In this document: piece by piece, positions 45,206 to 54,819 of the stretch | How positions within the stretch are numbered: position 1 is the first letter of the stretch | Layout of the letters: each line of letters starts with the position of its first letter | Assembly: GCA_022575985.1 (NCBI GenBank) | Contig: JAKSXM010000014.1 | Coordinates: 10,602,001-10,666,000 of the forward strand | Length of the DNA stretch: 64,000 nucleotides | From: Anagrus nilaparvatae | Lineage: Eukaryota; Arthropoda; Insecta; Hymenoptera; Mymaridae | Reading direction: 5' to 3' | Notes under the pieces: model-generated | Database searches by the model: none | Seen by the model: only the letters and a program-made list of their open reading frames with translations | Told to the model about the DNA's origin: nothing | Position numbers and translations under genes: made by a program

Positions 45206-47915
45206 TAAACCTTATTCCTATACAGAAAATGTTTTATCTTAGTCTGATAAACCTTACAACCATACAGAAATTGTTTTATCTTAGTCTGATAAAACTTATT
45301 CCCATATATAATATATTATATCTTAGACAGATATAACTTATTCCCATACATAATATGATTTATCTTAGTCTTATGAAACATATTTCCATACATAAAATAT
45401 TTTATCCTAGTCTGATAAAACTTATTCCCATACATAATATATTTTATCATAGTCTAATAAAACTGTTTCCCATACAGAAAATGTTTTATCCTAGTCTGAT
45501 AAAACTTATTACTATAAACAATTTATTTTATTTTAGTCTGATAAACCTTATTCCCATACATAAAAAGTTTTATCTTAGTCTCATAAACCTTATTCCTATT
45601 CATAAAATATTTTATCTTAGTTTGATAAACCTTATTCCTATTCATAAAATATTTTATCTTAGTCTTATAAACCTTATTCCCATACAGAAAATATTTTATC
45701 TTAGTCTGATTATACTTATTCCTATACATAATATATTTTATCTTAGTCAGACAAACCTTATTCCTATTCATAAAATATTTTATCTTATTCTGATAAACCA
45801 TATTCCCACACAGATAATATTATACTTTAGTCTGATAAACCTTACTCCCATACAGAAAATGTTTTATCTTAGTCTGATAAACCTAATTCCCATAGAGAAA
45901 ATGTTTTATCTTAGTCTGATAAAACTTATTCCCATACATAATATATTTTATCATAGTCTAATAAAACTTGTTCCCATACAGAAAATCTTTTATCTTAGTC
46001 TTATAAACCTTATTCCCATACATAAAATATTTTATCTTAGTCTGATTATACTTATTCCTATACATAATATATTTTATCTTAGTTTGACAAACCTTATTCC
46101 TATTCACAAAATATTTTATCTTAGTCTGAGAAACCTTATTCCTATACAGAAAATGTTTTATCTTAGTCTTATAAACCTTATTCCCATGCAGAAAGTGTTT
46201 TATCTTAGTCTGATAAACCTTATTCCCATACAGAAAATGTTTTATCTTAGCCAGATAAACCTTATTCCCAACAATAATATATTTTATCTTAGTCTGATAA
46301 AACTTATTCCCATACATAATATACTTCATCTTAGTCAGATAAAACTTATTCCCATACATAATATATTTTATCATAGTCTAATAAAACTTGTTCCCATACA
46401 GAAAATGTTTTATCTTAGTCTTATAAACCTTATTCCCATACATAAAATATTTTATCTTAGTCTGATTATACTTATTCCTATACATAATATATTTTATCTT
46501 AATTTGACAAACCTTATTCCTATTCATAAAATATTTTATCTTAGTCTGAGAAACCATATTCCTGTACAGAAAATGTTTTATCTTAGTCTTATAAACCTTA
46601 TTCACATGCAGAAAATGTTTTATCTTAGTCTGATAAAACTTATTCACATACATAATATATTTTATCGTAGTCTATTAAAACTTGTTCCCATACAGAAAAT
46701 GTTTTATCATAGCCAGATAAACCTTATTCGCATACATAAAAAATTTATCCTTGTCTAATAAACCTTATTCCCATTCATAAAATATTTTATCTTAGTCTGA
46801 CAAAACTAATTCCTATTCATAAAATATTTTATCTTAGTCTTACAAACCTTATTCCCATACATAAAAAATTTACTCTAGTCTAATAAACCTTATTCCTATA
46901 CAGAAAATGTTTTATCTTAGTCTGATAAACCTTACACCCATACAGAAATTGTTTTATCTTAGTCTGATAAAACTTATTCCCATATATAATATATTTTATC
47001 TTAGACAGATATAACTTATTCCCATACATAATATGATTTATCTTAGTCTGATAAAACATATTTCCATACATAAAATATTTTATCCTAGTCTGATAAACCT
47101 TATTCCCACACAGAAAATATTTTATTTTAGTCTGATAAACCTTATTTCCATACATAAAATATTTTACTTTAGTCTGATAAACCTTACTCATATACAGAAA
47201 ATGTTTTATCTTAGTCTGATAAACCTTTTTCCCATACATAATATATTTTATCTTAGTCAGATAAAACCTATTCCCATACATAAAATATTTTATCCTAGTC
47301 TGATAAACCATATTCCCACACAAAAAATATTTTATTTTAGTCTGATAAAACATATTTTCATTCATAAAATATTTTATCCTAGTCTGATAAACCTTATTCC
47401 CATACAGAAAATGTTTTATCCTAGTCTGATAAAACTTATTACTATACATAATATATTTTATCTTAGTTACAAACCTTATTCCTATTCATAAAATATTTTA
47501 TCATAGTCTGACAAACATTGTTCCCATAAACAATTTATTTTATTTTAGTCTAATAAACCTTACTCCCATACAGAAAATGTTTTATCTTAGTCTGATAAAA
47601 CTTATTCTCATACATAATATATTTTATCTTAGTCTGATAAAACATATTTTCATACATAAAATATTTTATCCTAGTCTGATAAACCATACTCCCATACAGA
47701 AAATGTTTTATCTTAGTCTTATAAACCTTATTCCCATACATAAAATATTTTTTCTTAATCTGATTATACTTATTCCTATACATAATATATTTTATCTTAG
47801 TTACAAACCTTATTCCTATTCATAAAATATTTTATCTTAGTCTGAGAAACCTTATTCCTATACAGAAAATGTTTTATCTTAGTCTGATAAACCTTATTCC
47901 TATTAATAAAATATT
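45206..47915. repeat. 3,227-bp higher-order repeat, unit 6 (incomplete)
   Basis: This follows unit 5 at 3,227 bp up to about 47,490. Two monomers (84 bp) are then missing and the match continues at 3,143 bp until about 47,915, where the order departs. It is the last recognisable regular unit before the array edge. Confidence 0.82.
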
Positions 47916-49796
47916 TTATTTTAGTCTGATAAACCATACTCCCATACACAAAATGTTTTATCTTAGCCTGATAAAACTTATTCCCATACATAATATATTT
48001 TATCTTAGTCTGATAAAACATATTTTCATACATAAAATATTTTATCCTAGTCTGATTAAACTTATTACTATAAACAATTTATTTTATTTTAGTCTGATAA
48101 ACCTTATTCCCATACATAATATGTTTTATCTTAGTCTCATAAACCTTATTCCTATTCATAAAATATTTTATCTTAGTCTTATAAACCTTATTCCCATACA
48201 GAAAATGTTTTATCTTATTCTGATAAAACTTATTCCCATACATAATATACTTTATCTTAGTCAGATAAAACTTATTCCCATACATAATATATTTTATCAT
48301 AGTCTAATAAAACTTGTTCCCATACAGAAAATATTTTATCTTAGTCTTATAAACCTTATTCCCATACATAAAATATTTTATCTTAGTCCGATTATACTTA
48401 TTACTATAAACAATTTATTTTATTTTAGTCTGATAAACCTTACTCCCATACAGAAAATGTTTTATCTTAGTCTGATAAAACTTATTTTCATACATAATAT
48501 ATCTTATCTTAGTCTGATAAAACATATTTTCATACATAAAATATTTTATCCTAGTCTGATAAACCATACTCCCATACAGAAAATGTTTTATCTTAGTCTT
48601 ATAAACCTTATTCCCATACATAAAATATTTTTTCTTAGTCAGATAAAACCTATTCCCATACATAAAATATTTTATCCTAGTCTGATAAACCATATTCCCA
48701 CACAAAAAATATTTTATTTTAGTCCGATAAAACATATTTTCATTCATAAAATATTTTATCCTAGTCTGATAAAACTTATTACTATAAACAATTTATTTTA
48801 TTTTAGTCTGATAAACCTTACTCCCATACAGAAAATATTTTTTCTTAGTCTGATTATACTTATTCCTATACATAATATATTTTATCTTAGTTACAAACCT
48901 TATTCCTATTCATAACATATTTTATCTTAGTCTGAGAAACCTTATTCCTATACAGAAAATGTTTTATCCTAGTCTTATAAACCTTATTCCCATGCAGAAA
49001 ATGTTTTATCTTAGTCTGATAAACCTTATTCCCATACCGAAAATGTTTTATCTTAGCCAGATAAACCTTATTCCCATACATAATATATTTTATCTTAGTC
49101 TGATAAACCTTATTCCTATTAATAAAATATTTTATCATAGTCTGACAAACATTGTTCCCATAAACAATTTATTTTATTTTAGTCTGATAAACCTTACTCC
49201 CATACAGAAAATGTTTAATCTTAGTCTGATAAACCTTTTTCCCATACAGAAAATGTTTTATCTTAGTCTGATAAAACTTATTCTCATACCTAATATATTT
49301 TATCTTAGTCTGATAAAACATATTTTCATACATAAAATATCTTATCCTAGTCTGATAAACCATATTCCCACACAGAAAATATTTTATTTTAGTCTGATAA
49401 ACCATACTTTCATACACAAAATGTTTTATCTTAGCCTGATAAAACTTATTCCCATACATAATATATTTTATCTTAGTCTGATAAAACATATTTTCATACA
49501 TAAAATATTTTATCCTAGTCTGATAAAACTTATTACTATAAACAATTTATTTTATTTTAGTCTGATAAACCTTATTCCCATACATAATATGTTTTATCTT
49601 AGTCTCATAAACCTTATTCCTATTCATAAAATATTTTATCTTAGTCTTATAAACCTTATTCCCATACAGAAAATATTTTATCTTAGTCTGATTATACTTA
49701 TTCCTATACATAATATATTTTATCTTAGTCTGACAAACCTTATTCCTATTCATAAAATATTTTATCTTATTCTGATAAACCATATTCCCACACATT
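47916..49796. repeat. Irregular right edge of the 42-bp array
   Basis: The monomers are still 42-bp family, but their order is a mosaic of short runs from several units. From 48,959 the order resembles 28,929 onward. Several unusual bases appear only here, such as TCCGATTATAC, TCCGATAAAAC, ATAACATATTTTATC and ATATCTTATC. The last recognisable monomer breaks at CCCACACATTATATTTT (about 49,785-49,802). Confidence 0.8.
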
Positions 49797-50040
49797 ATAT
49801 TTTAATTTGATTTACAAAGTAGTTATTTGATTAACAAGTTTGTTCGAAAATCGATTAACTACAAGTATTAAATGTTAAATTTTTAAATCTAGTAATCTTA
49901 TTATAGTAATTTTATATAAACACTAAAACGAAATTTTCTAAATTGCATTCTATTTAGGAAATTATTGTACAATTTTTATATATCGCAACAAACTATTGCT
50001 AAAAAATACTCTTTATTTTCATAAATTTAAATTAAGTTGA

Positions 50041-50168
50041 AAAATACATTAAAATATATAAAAATACATTTAAAAATACATTTAAACATTTAAATATATT
50101 ATATTTAAAAATATATTTAAATATATTATATTTAAATATTTATTTAAAAATATTTATTATATTTAAAG
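50041..50168. repeat. Pure A/T self-complementary stretch
   Basis: This is almost entirely A and T, in overlapping words such as AAATATATTATATTTAAATA and TTTATTTAAAAATATTTATT, many of them palindromic. Similar stretches recur at about 50,565-50,620, 51,630-51,680, 52,083-52,130, 55,345-55,425, 55,575-55,655, 56,045-56,165, 57,640-57,690 and 61,355-61,430. It resembles DNA-unwinding or matrix-attachment-type sequence in composition only; that role is not shown. Confidence 0.75.
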
Positions 50169-50210
50169 AATTTGCATTCTATTTAATCCTACAATTTTTA
50201 TATTAAAAAT

Positions 50211-50395
50211 TAATACTTATTGTTAATCGATTTTCGAATAACAAACTTGTTAATCAAATTACTACTCAAACTACTTTGTAAACCAAATTAAAAGGTTGTA
50301 AATCGAATAACAACGGTGTAATCAAATTACAACTATGTAAATTGTAGTAGTAAGTTGTAAAACAAATAACAATGATATAAATAAACGTTAAAACC
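50211..50395 (-). repeat. Diverged inverted-repeat arm (left type)
   Basis: This runs from TTAATACTTATTGTTAATCG to GTTAAAACC. It is a diverged relative of the arm at 50,730-50,912, with an ATTACTACTCAAACTACTTTG insertion-like difference and changed spacer bases. Other copies are at 51,728-51,912, about 55,701-55,885 and about 56,219-56,403, and it recurs in copy 3. It has no matching partner in opposite orientation immediately beside it. Orientation is given relative to the right-type arms. Confidence 0.75.
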
Positions 50396-50765
50396 AATAA
50401 TTTATTTTAGTAATCTTATTATAGTAATTTTATATTAACACTAAAACGAAATTTTCTAAATTGCTTTCTATTTAGGAAATTATCTTACAATTTTTATATA
50501 TCGCAACAAACTATTGCTAAAAAATACTATTTATTTTAATTAATTTAAATTAAGTTGAAAAATACATTTAAATATATTTAAATATTTATTTAAATATGTA
50601 ATATATTTAAAGAAAACTGCATTTTATTTTATCTTTCAATTTTTATATTAAACTGTTTTAGTTTACATGTCACAAACTACAGGAAAAAAAACCAATTTAT
50701 CTTCGATCATTATTTTTAGCCTGGATTTCAAAATTTAACATTTAATACTTGTTGTTAATCGATTT

Positions 50766-50912
50766 TCGAACAAACTTGTTAATCAAATAACTACTTTGTA
50801 AATCAAATTAAAACGTTGTAAATCGAATAACACGGTGTATTCGAATTACAAGTATTTAAATTGAATTACTAAGTTGTAAAACAGATAACAATGATACAAA
50901 TAAGTTAAAACC
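50766..50912. repeat. Degenerate 18-20-bp tandem repeat inside the arm
   Basis: The left arm divides into about seven consecutive related units of 18-20 bp, each ending in an AATT/AATA word followed by ACAA/ACTA/AAAA. Examples are ACTACTTTGTAAATCAAATT, AAAACGTTGTAAATCGAATA, ACACGGTGTATTCGAATT, ACAAGTATTTAAATTGAATT and ACTAAGTTGTAAAACAGATA. A working consensus is ACAACGTTGTAAATCGAATT, whose first ten bases are a perfect palindrome. The inverted-repeat arms are therefore pieces of an old, decayed minisatellite. Confidence 0.75.
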
Positions 50913-51090
50913 AAAAATATATTTATTTTATTTAAATATTTATTTAAATATTTATTATATTCAAAGAATTTGCATTCTATATAATCCTATAATTTTTATA
51001 TTAAACTGTTTTAGTTTACTTGTCACAAACTACAGGAAAAAAAAAAATTCTTTTAGATTTTTAGCCTTTATTTAAAAATTTAACAGTTTT

Positions 51091-51238
51091 GACTTGTTGA
51101 ATTAAAACGTTGCAAATCCAATTACAACGATTTGAATAAAATTACAAAGTTGTAAAACTAATAACAATGTTCAATAACAATGTTTACAAATTAACAAAGT
51201 TATATTTTGATTTAGCAAGGTTGTTAATTTTGATATTA
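51091..51238. repeat. Second tract of the degenerate 20-bp repeat
   Basis: In the spacer of inverted repeat A, units such as ACAACGATTTGAATAAAATT, ACAAAGTTGTAAAACTAATA, ACAATGTTTACAAATTA and ACAAAGTTATATTTTGATTT follow one another. They show the same ACAA...GTTGTAAA...AATT pattern as the arm. Copies lie at about 52,595-52,750, 57,096-57,243 and 62,585-62,732. A reverse-complement copy with an A/T insertion lies at 54,589-54,791. Confidence 0.72.
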
Positions 51239-52241
51239 GTATAATATTTATTATTTAGTATAATAAATACTAAAATAAATTATTGGTTTTAACTTATTTG
51301 TATCATTGTTATCTGTTTTACAACATGGTAATTCAATTTACATATTTGTAATTCGTATACACCGTGTTATTCGATTTAGAACGTTTTAATTTGATTTACA
51401 AAGTAGTTATTTGATTAACAAGTTTGTTCGATAATCGTTTAACAACAAGTATTAAATGTTAAATTTTCAAATCTAGTAATCTTATTATAGTAATTTTATA
51501 TAAACACTAAAACGAAATTTTCTAAATTGCATTCTATTTAAGAAATTATTGTACAATTTTTATATATCGCAATAAACTATTGCTAAAAAATACTTTTTAT
51601 TTACATTAATTTAAATTAAGTTGAAAAATACATTTAAATATATTATATTTAAATATTTATTTAAAAATATTTATTATATTTAAAGAATTTGCATTCTATT
51701 TAATCCTACAATTTTTATATTAAAAATTAATACTTGTTGTTAATCGATTTTCGAATAACAAACTTGTTAATCAAATTACTACTCAAACTACTTTGTAAAC
51801 CAAATTAAAAGGTTGTAAATCGAATAACAACGGTGTAATCAAATTACAACTATGTAAATTGTAGTAGTAAGTTGTAAAACAAATAACAATGATATAAATA
51901 AACGTTAAAACCAATAATTTATTTTAGTAATCTTATTATAGTAATTTTATATTAACACTAAAACGAAATTTTCTAAATTGCTTTCTATTTAGGAAATTAT
52001 CTTACAATTTTTATATATCGCAACAAACTATTGCTAAAAAATACTATTTATTTTAATTAATTTAAATTAAGTTGAAAAATAGATTTAAATATATTTAAAT
52101 ATTTATTTAAATATGTATTATATTTAAAGAAAACTGCATTTTATTTTATCTTACAATTTTTATATTAAACTGTTTTAGTTTACATGTAACTACAGGAAAA
52201 AAACCAATTTATCTTCGATCATTATTTTTAGCCTGTATTTC

Positions 52242-53000
52242 AAAATTTAACATTTAATACTTGTTGTTAATCGATTTTCGAACTAACTTGTTAATCAAAT
52301 AACTACTTTGTAAATCAAATTAAAACGTTGTAAATCGTTTTAACGGTGTATTCGAATTACAAGTATTTAAATTGAATTACTAAGTTGTAAAACAGATAAC
52401 AATGATACAAATAAGTTAAAACCTAAAATATATTTATTTTATTTAAATATTTATTTAAATATTTATTATATTTAAAGAATTTGCATTCTATATAATCCTA
52501 TAATTTTTATATTAAACTGTTTTAGTTTACTTGTCACAAACTACAGGAAAAAAAAAATTCTTTGAGATTTTTAGCCTTTATTTAAAAATTTAACAGTTTC
52601 GACTTGTTGAATTAAAACGTTGCAAATCCAATTACAACGATTTAAATAAAATTACAAAGTTATATTATATAAAATTACAAAGTTATGATTTATGACAATG
52701 TTCAATAACAATGTTTACAAATTAACAAAGTTATATTTTGATTTAGCAAGGTTGTTAATTTTGATATTAGTATAATATTTATTATTTAGTATAATAAATA
52801 CTAAAATAAATTATTGGTTTTAATTTTATTTATATGATTGTTATCTGTTTTAAAACTTAGTAATTCAATTTACATACTTGTAATTCGTATACACCGTGTT
52901 ATTCGATTTAGAACGTTTTAATTTGATTTACAAAGTAGTTATTTGATTAACAATATTTGTTCGAAAATCGATTAACAACAAGTATTAAATGTTAAATTTT
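52242..53000. repeat. Long inverted repeat B (182/185-bp arms)
   Basis: The left arm at 52,242-52,423 and the right arm at 52,816-53,000 are reverse complements with scattered mismatches and small indels (for example AATATTTGTTCG for AAGTTTGTTCG). The spacer is about 392 bp. The pair is a diverged paralogue of inverted repeat A and is repeated at about 58,251-59,009. It ends about 60 bp before the 27-bp block. Confidence 0.85.
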
Positions 53001-53060
53001 CAAATCTAGTAATCTTATTGTAGTAATTTTATATAAACACTAAAACGAAATTTTTTTACC

Positions 53061-54558
53061 TTGATAATTCAAGATGGATATCAACCTTGATAATTCAAGA
53101 TGGATTATCAACCTTGATAATTCAAGATGGATTATCAACCTTGATAATTCAAGATGGATTATCAACCTTGATAATTCAAGATGGATTATCAACCTTGTTA
53201 ATTCAAGATGGATTATCAACCTTGATAATTCAAAATGGATTATCAACCTTGATAATCCAAGATAAAATATCAACCTTGATAATTCGAGATGGATTATCAA
53301 CCTTGATAATTCAAGATGGATTATCAACCTTGATAATTCAAGATGAATTATCAACCTTTATAATTCAAAATGGATTATCAACCTTGATAATCCAAGATAA
53401 AATATCAACCTTGATAATTCGAGATGGATTATCAACCTTGATAATTCAAGATGGATTATCAACCTTGATAATTCAAGATGGATTATCAACCTTGATAATT
53501 CAAAATGGATTATCAACCTTGATAATCCAAGATAAAATATCAACCTTGATAATTCGAGATGGATTATCAACCTTGATAATTCCAGATGGATTATCAACCT
53601 TGATAATTCAAGATGGATTATCAACCTTGATAATTCAAGATGGATTATCATCCTTGATAATTCAAGATTGATTATCAACCTTGATAATCCAAGATAAAAT
53701 ATCAACCTTGATAATTCAAAATGGATTATCAACCTTGATAATTCAAGATGGATTATCAACCTTGATAATTCAAGATGAATTATCAACCTTGATAATTCAA
53801 GATGGATTATCAACCTTGATAATTCAAGATGGATTATCATCCTTGATAATTCAAGATTGATTATCAACCTTGATAATCCAAGATAAAATATCAACCTTGA
53901 TAATTCAAAATGGATTATCAACCTTGATAATCCAAGATAAAATATCAACCTTGATAATTCGAGATGGATTATCAACCTTGATAATTCAAGATGGATTATC
54001 AACCTTGATAATTCAAGATGGATTATCAACCTTGATAATTCAAAATGGATTATCAACCTTGATAATCCAAGATAAAATATCAACCTTGATAATTCGAGAT
54101 GGATTATCAACCTTGATAATTCCAGATGGATTATCAACCTTGATAATTCAAGATGGATTATCAACCTTGATAATTCAAGATGGATTATCATCCTTGATAA
54201 TTCAAGATTGATTATCAACCTTGATAATCCAAGATAAAATATCAACCTTGATAATTCAAAATGGATTATCAACCTTGATAATTCAAGATGGATTATCAAC
54301 CTTGATAATTCAAAATGGATTATCAACCTTGATAATCCAAGATAAAATATCAACCTTGATAATTCGAGATGGATTATCAACCTTGATAATTCAAGATGGA
54401 TTATCAACCTTGATAATTCAAGATGGATTATCAACCTTGATAATTCAAGATGGATTATCAACCTTGATAATTCAAAATGGATTATCAACCTTGATAATCC
54501 AAGATAAAATATCAACCTTGATAATTCGAGATGGATTATCAACCTTGATAATTCAAAA
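53061..54558. repeat. 27-bp satellite block, copy 1 (55 monomers plus 14 bp)
   Basis: The monomer is TTGATAAT, nine bases (usually TCAAGATGG), ATTATCAA, then CC. The arms are a perfect 8-bp inverted repeat. Across the monomer boundary ATTATCAA-CC-TTGATAAT is a second near-palindrome. The first monomer is 26 bp (GGATATCAACC). The length of 1,498 bp fits 55 monomers and a 14-bp remainder, with no other indel. Variants include CCAAGATAAAATATC, TCGAGATGG, TCCAGATGG, AAGATGAATT, AAAATGG and AAGATTGATT. The GATAAAATATC variant at 53,531 and 53,693 recurs at 54,071 and 54,233, which shows a 540-bp (20-monomer) internal duplication. It has no unique spacers, so it is not CRISPR. Open frames arise because 27 is nine codons. 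Confidence 0.95.
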
Positions 54559-54588
54559 TTAGCATGTAAATAATATAAATAATATACA

Positions 54589-54791
54589 CCTTGCTAAATC
54601 AAAATATAATATAATTATAAATATAAATATAAATATTATAATTATAAATATAAATATAACCTTGTTAATTTGTAAACATTGTTATTGAACATTTTTATTA
54701 GTTTTACAACTTTGTAATTTTATTTAAATCGTTGTAAATGGATTTGCAACGTTTTAATTCAACAAGTCGTAACTGTTAAATTTTTAAATAA
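54589..54791 (-). repeat. Inverted copy of the 51,070-51,220 segment
   Basis: From CCTTGCTAAATCAAAATATA to ACTGTTAAATTTTTAAATAA this is the reverse complement of 51,070-51,220. It is interrupted at about 54,603-54,660 by an insertion of TATAAATATAAAT-type repeat. It is repeated at 60,598-60,800. It places degenerate 20-bp repeats in opposite orientation on either side of the 27-bp block. Confidence 0.8.
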
Positions 54792-54819
54792 ATTTTTAAA
54801 TGTTTATATTTGTTTTGCA

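Larger units (their letters stand above)
1..49796. repeat. 42-bp satellite array, about 1,180 head-to-tail monomers
   Basis: The whole stretch is one tandem array with a 42-bp period and continues off the left edge of the window. A typical monomer reads, in order, a TTTTATCTTAG block, TCTGATAAAC, a CTTATTCCC block, and then ATACAGAAAATG or ATACATAAAATA. Variation is concentrated at a few places: TCTGATAAA versus TCTTATAAA, TCTGAGAAA, TCTGATTATA and TTTGACAAA; CAGAAAATG versus CATAAAATA and CATAATATA; TATCTTAG versus TATCCTAG and TATTTTAG. Monomer subtypes can therefore be recognised. All monomers I checked face the same way; I saw no inversion. The consensus is about 29% G+C, has about twice as many C as G on this strand, and contains no CpG. 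It is not a transposon: I found no terminal repeats, target duplications or coding domains. Function is unknown; a structural heterochromatin role is inference. Confidence 0.97.
50730..51467. repeat. Long inverted repeat A (183-bp arms, 372-bp spacer)
   Basis: The left arm is 50,730-50,912 (AAAATTTAACATTT ... TAAGTTAAAACC). Its reverse complement is 51,285-51,467 (GGTTTTAACTTA ... AAATGTTAAATTTT). The arms have equal length and only scattered mismatches, for example AACATGG versus AACTTAG. The spacer holds a second set of degenerate 20-bp repeats. It also holds a small hairpin, TTTAGTAT-N5-ATACTAAA, at 51,254-51,274. The pair is repeated at 56,735-57,472 and in copy 3, where the right arm is at about 62,780-62,961. 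Confidence 0.88.

Noticed and set aside
1..49796. CENP-B box or a known centromeric satellite
   Set aside because: No sequence resembling the CENP-B box (TTCG-N4-A-N2-CGGG core) is visible, and I do not recognise the 42-bp monomer as a named satellite. A centromeric role stays an inference.
49797..53060. tRNA, rRNA or other structured RNA gene in the AT-rich region
   Set aside because: I saw no tRNA B-box (GGTTCGA-like) pattern or conserved rRNA stretches. The stems present are explained by the repeated inverted arms.
53358..54542. Open frame of 394 codons on the minus strand of the 27-bp block, and a second copy at 59,367-60,551
   Set aside because: Same cause: 27 bp is nine codons. Both strands are open, and the product would be a simple 9-residue repeat. 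I did not call it a leucine-rich-repeat or beta-solenoid protein, because the regularity is fully explained at the DNA level.
53061..54558. CRISPR array (27-bp repeats with dyad symmetry)
   Set aside because: The repeats abut directly with no unique spacers, there are no cas genes, and the flanks are eukaryote-like satellite DNA.
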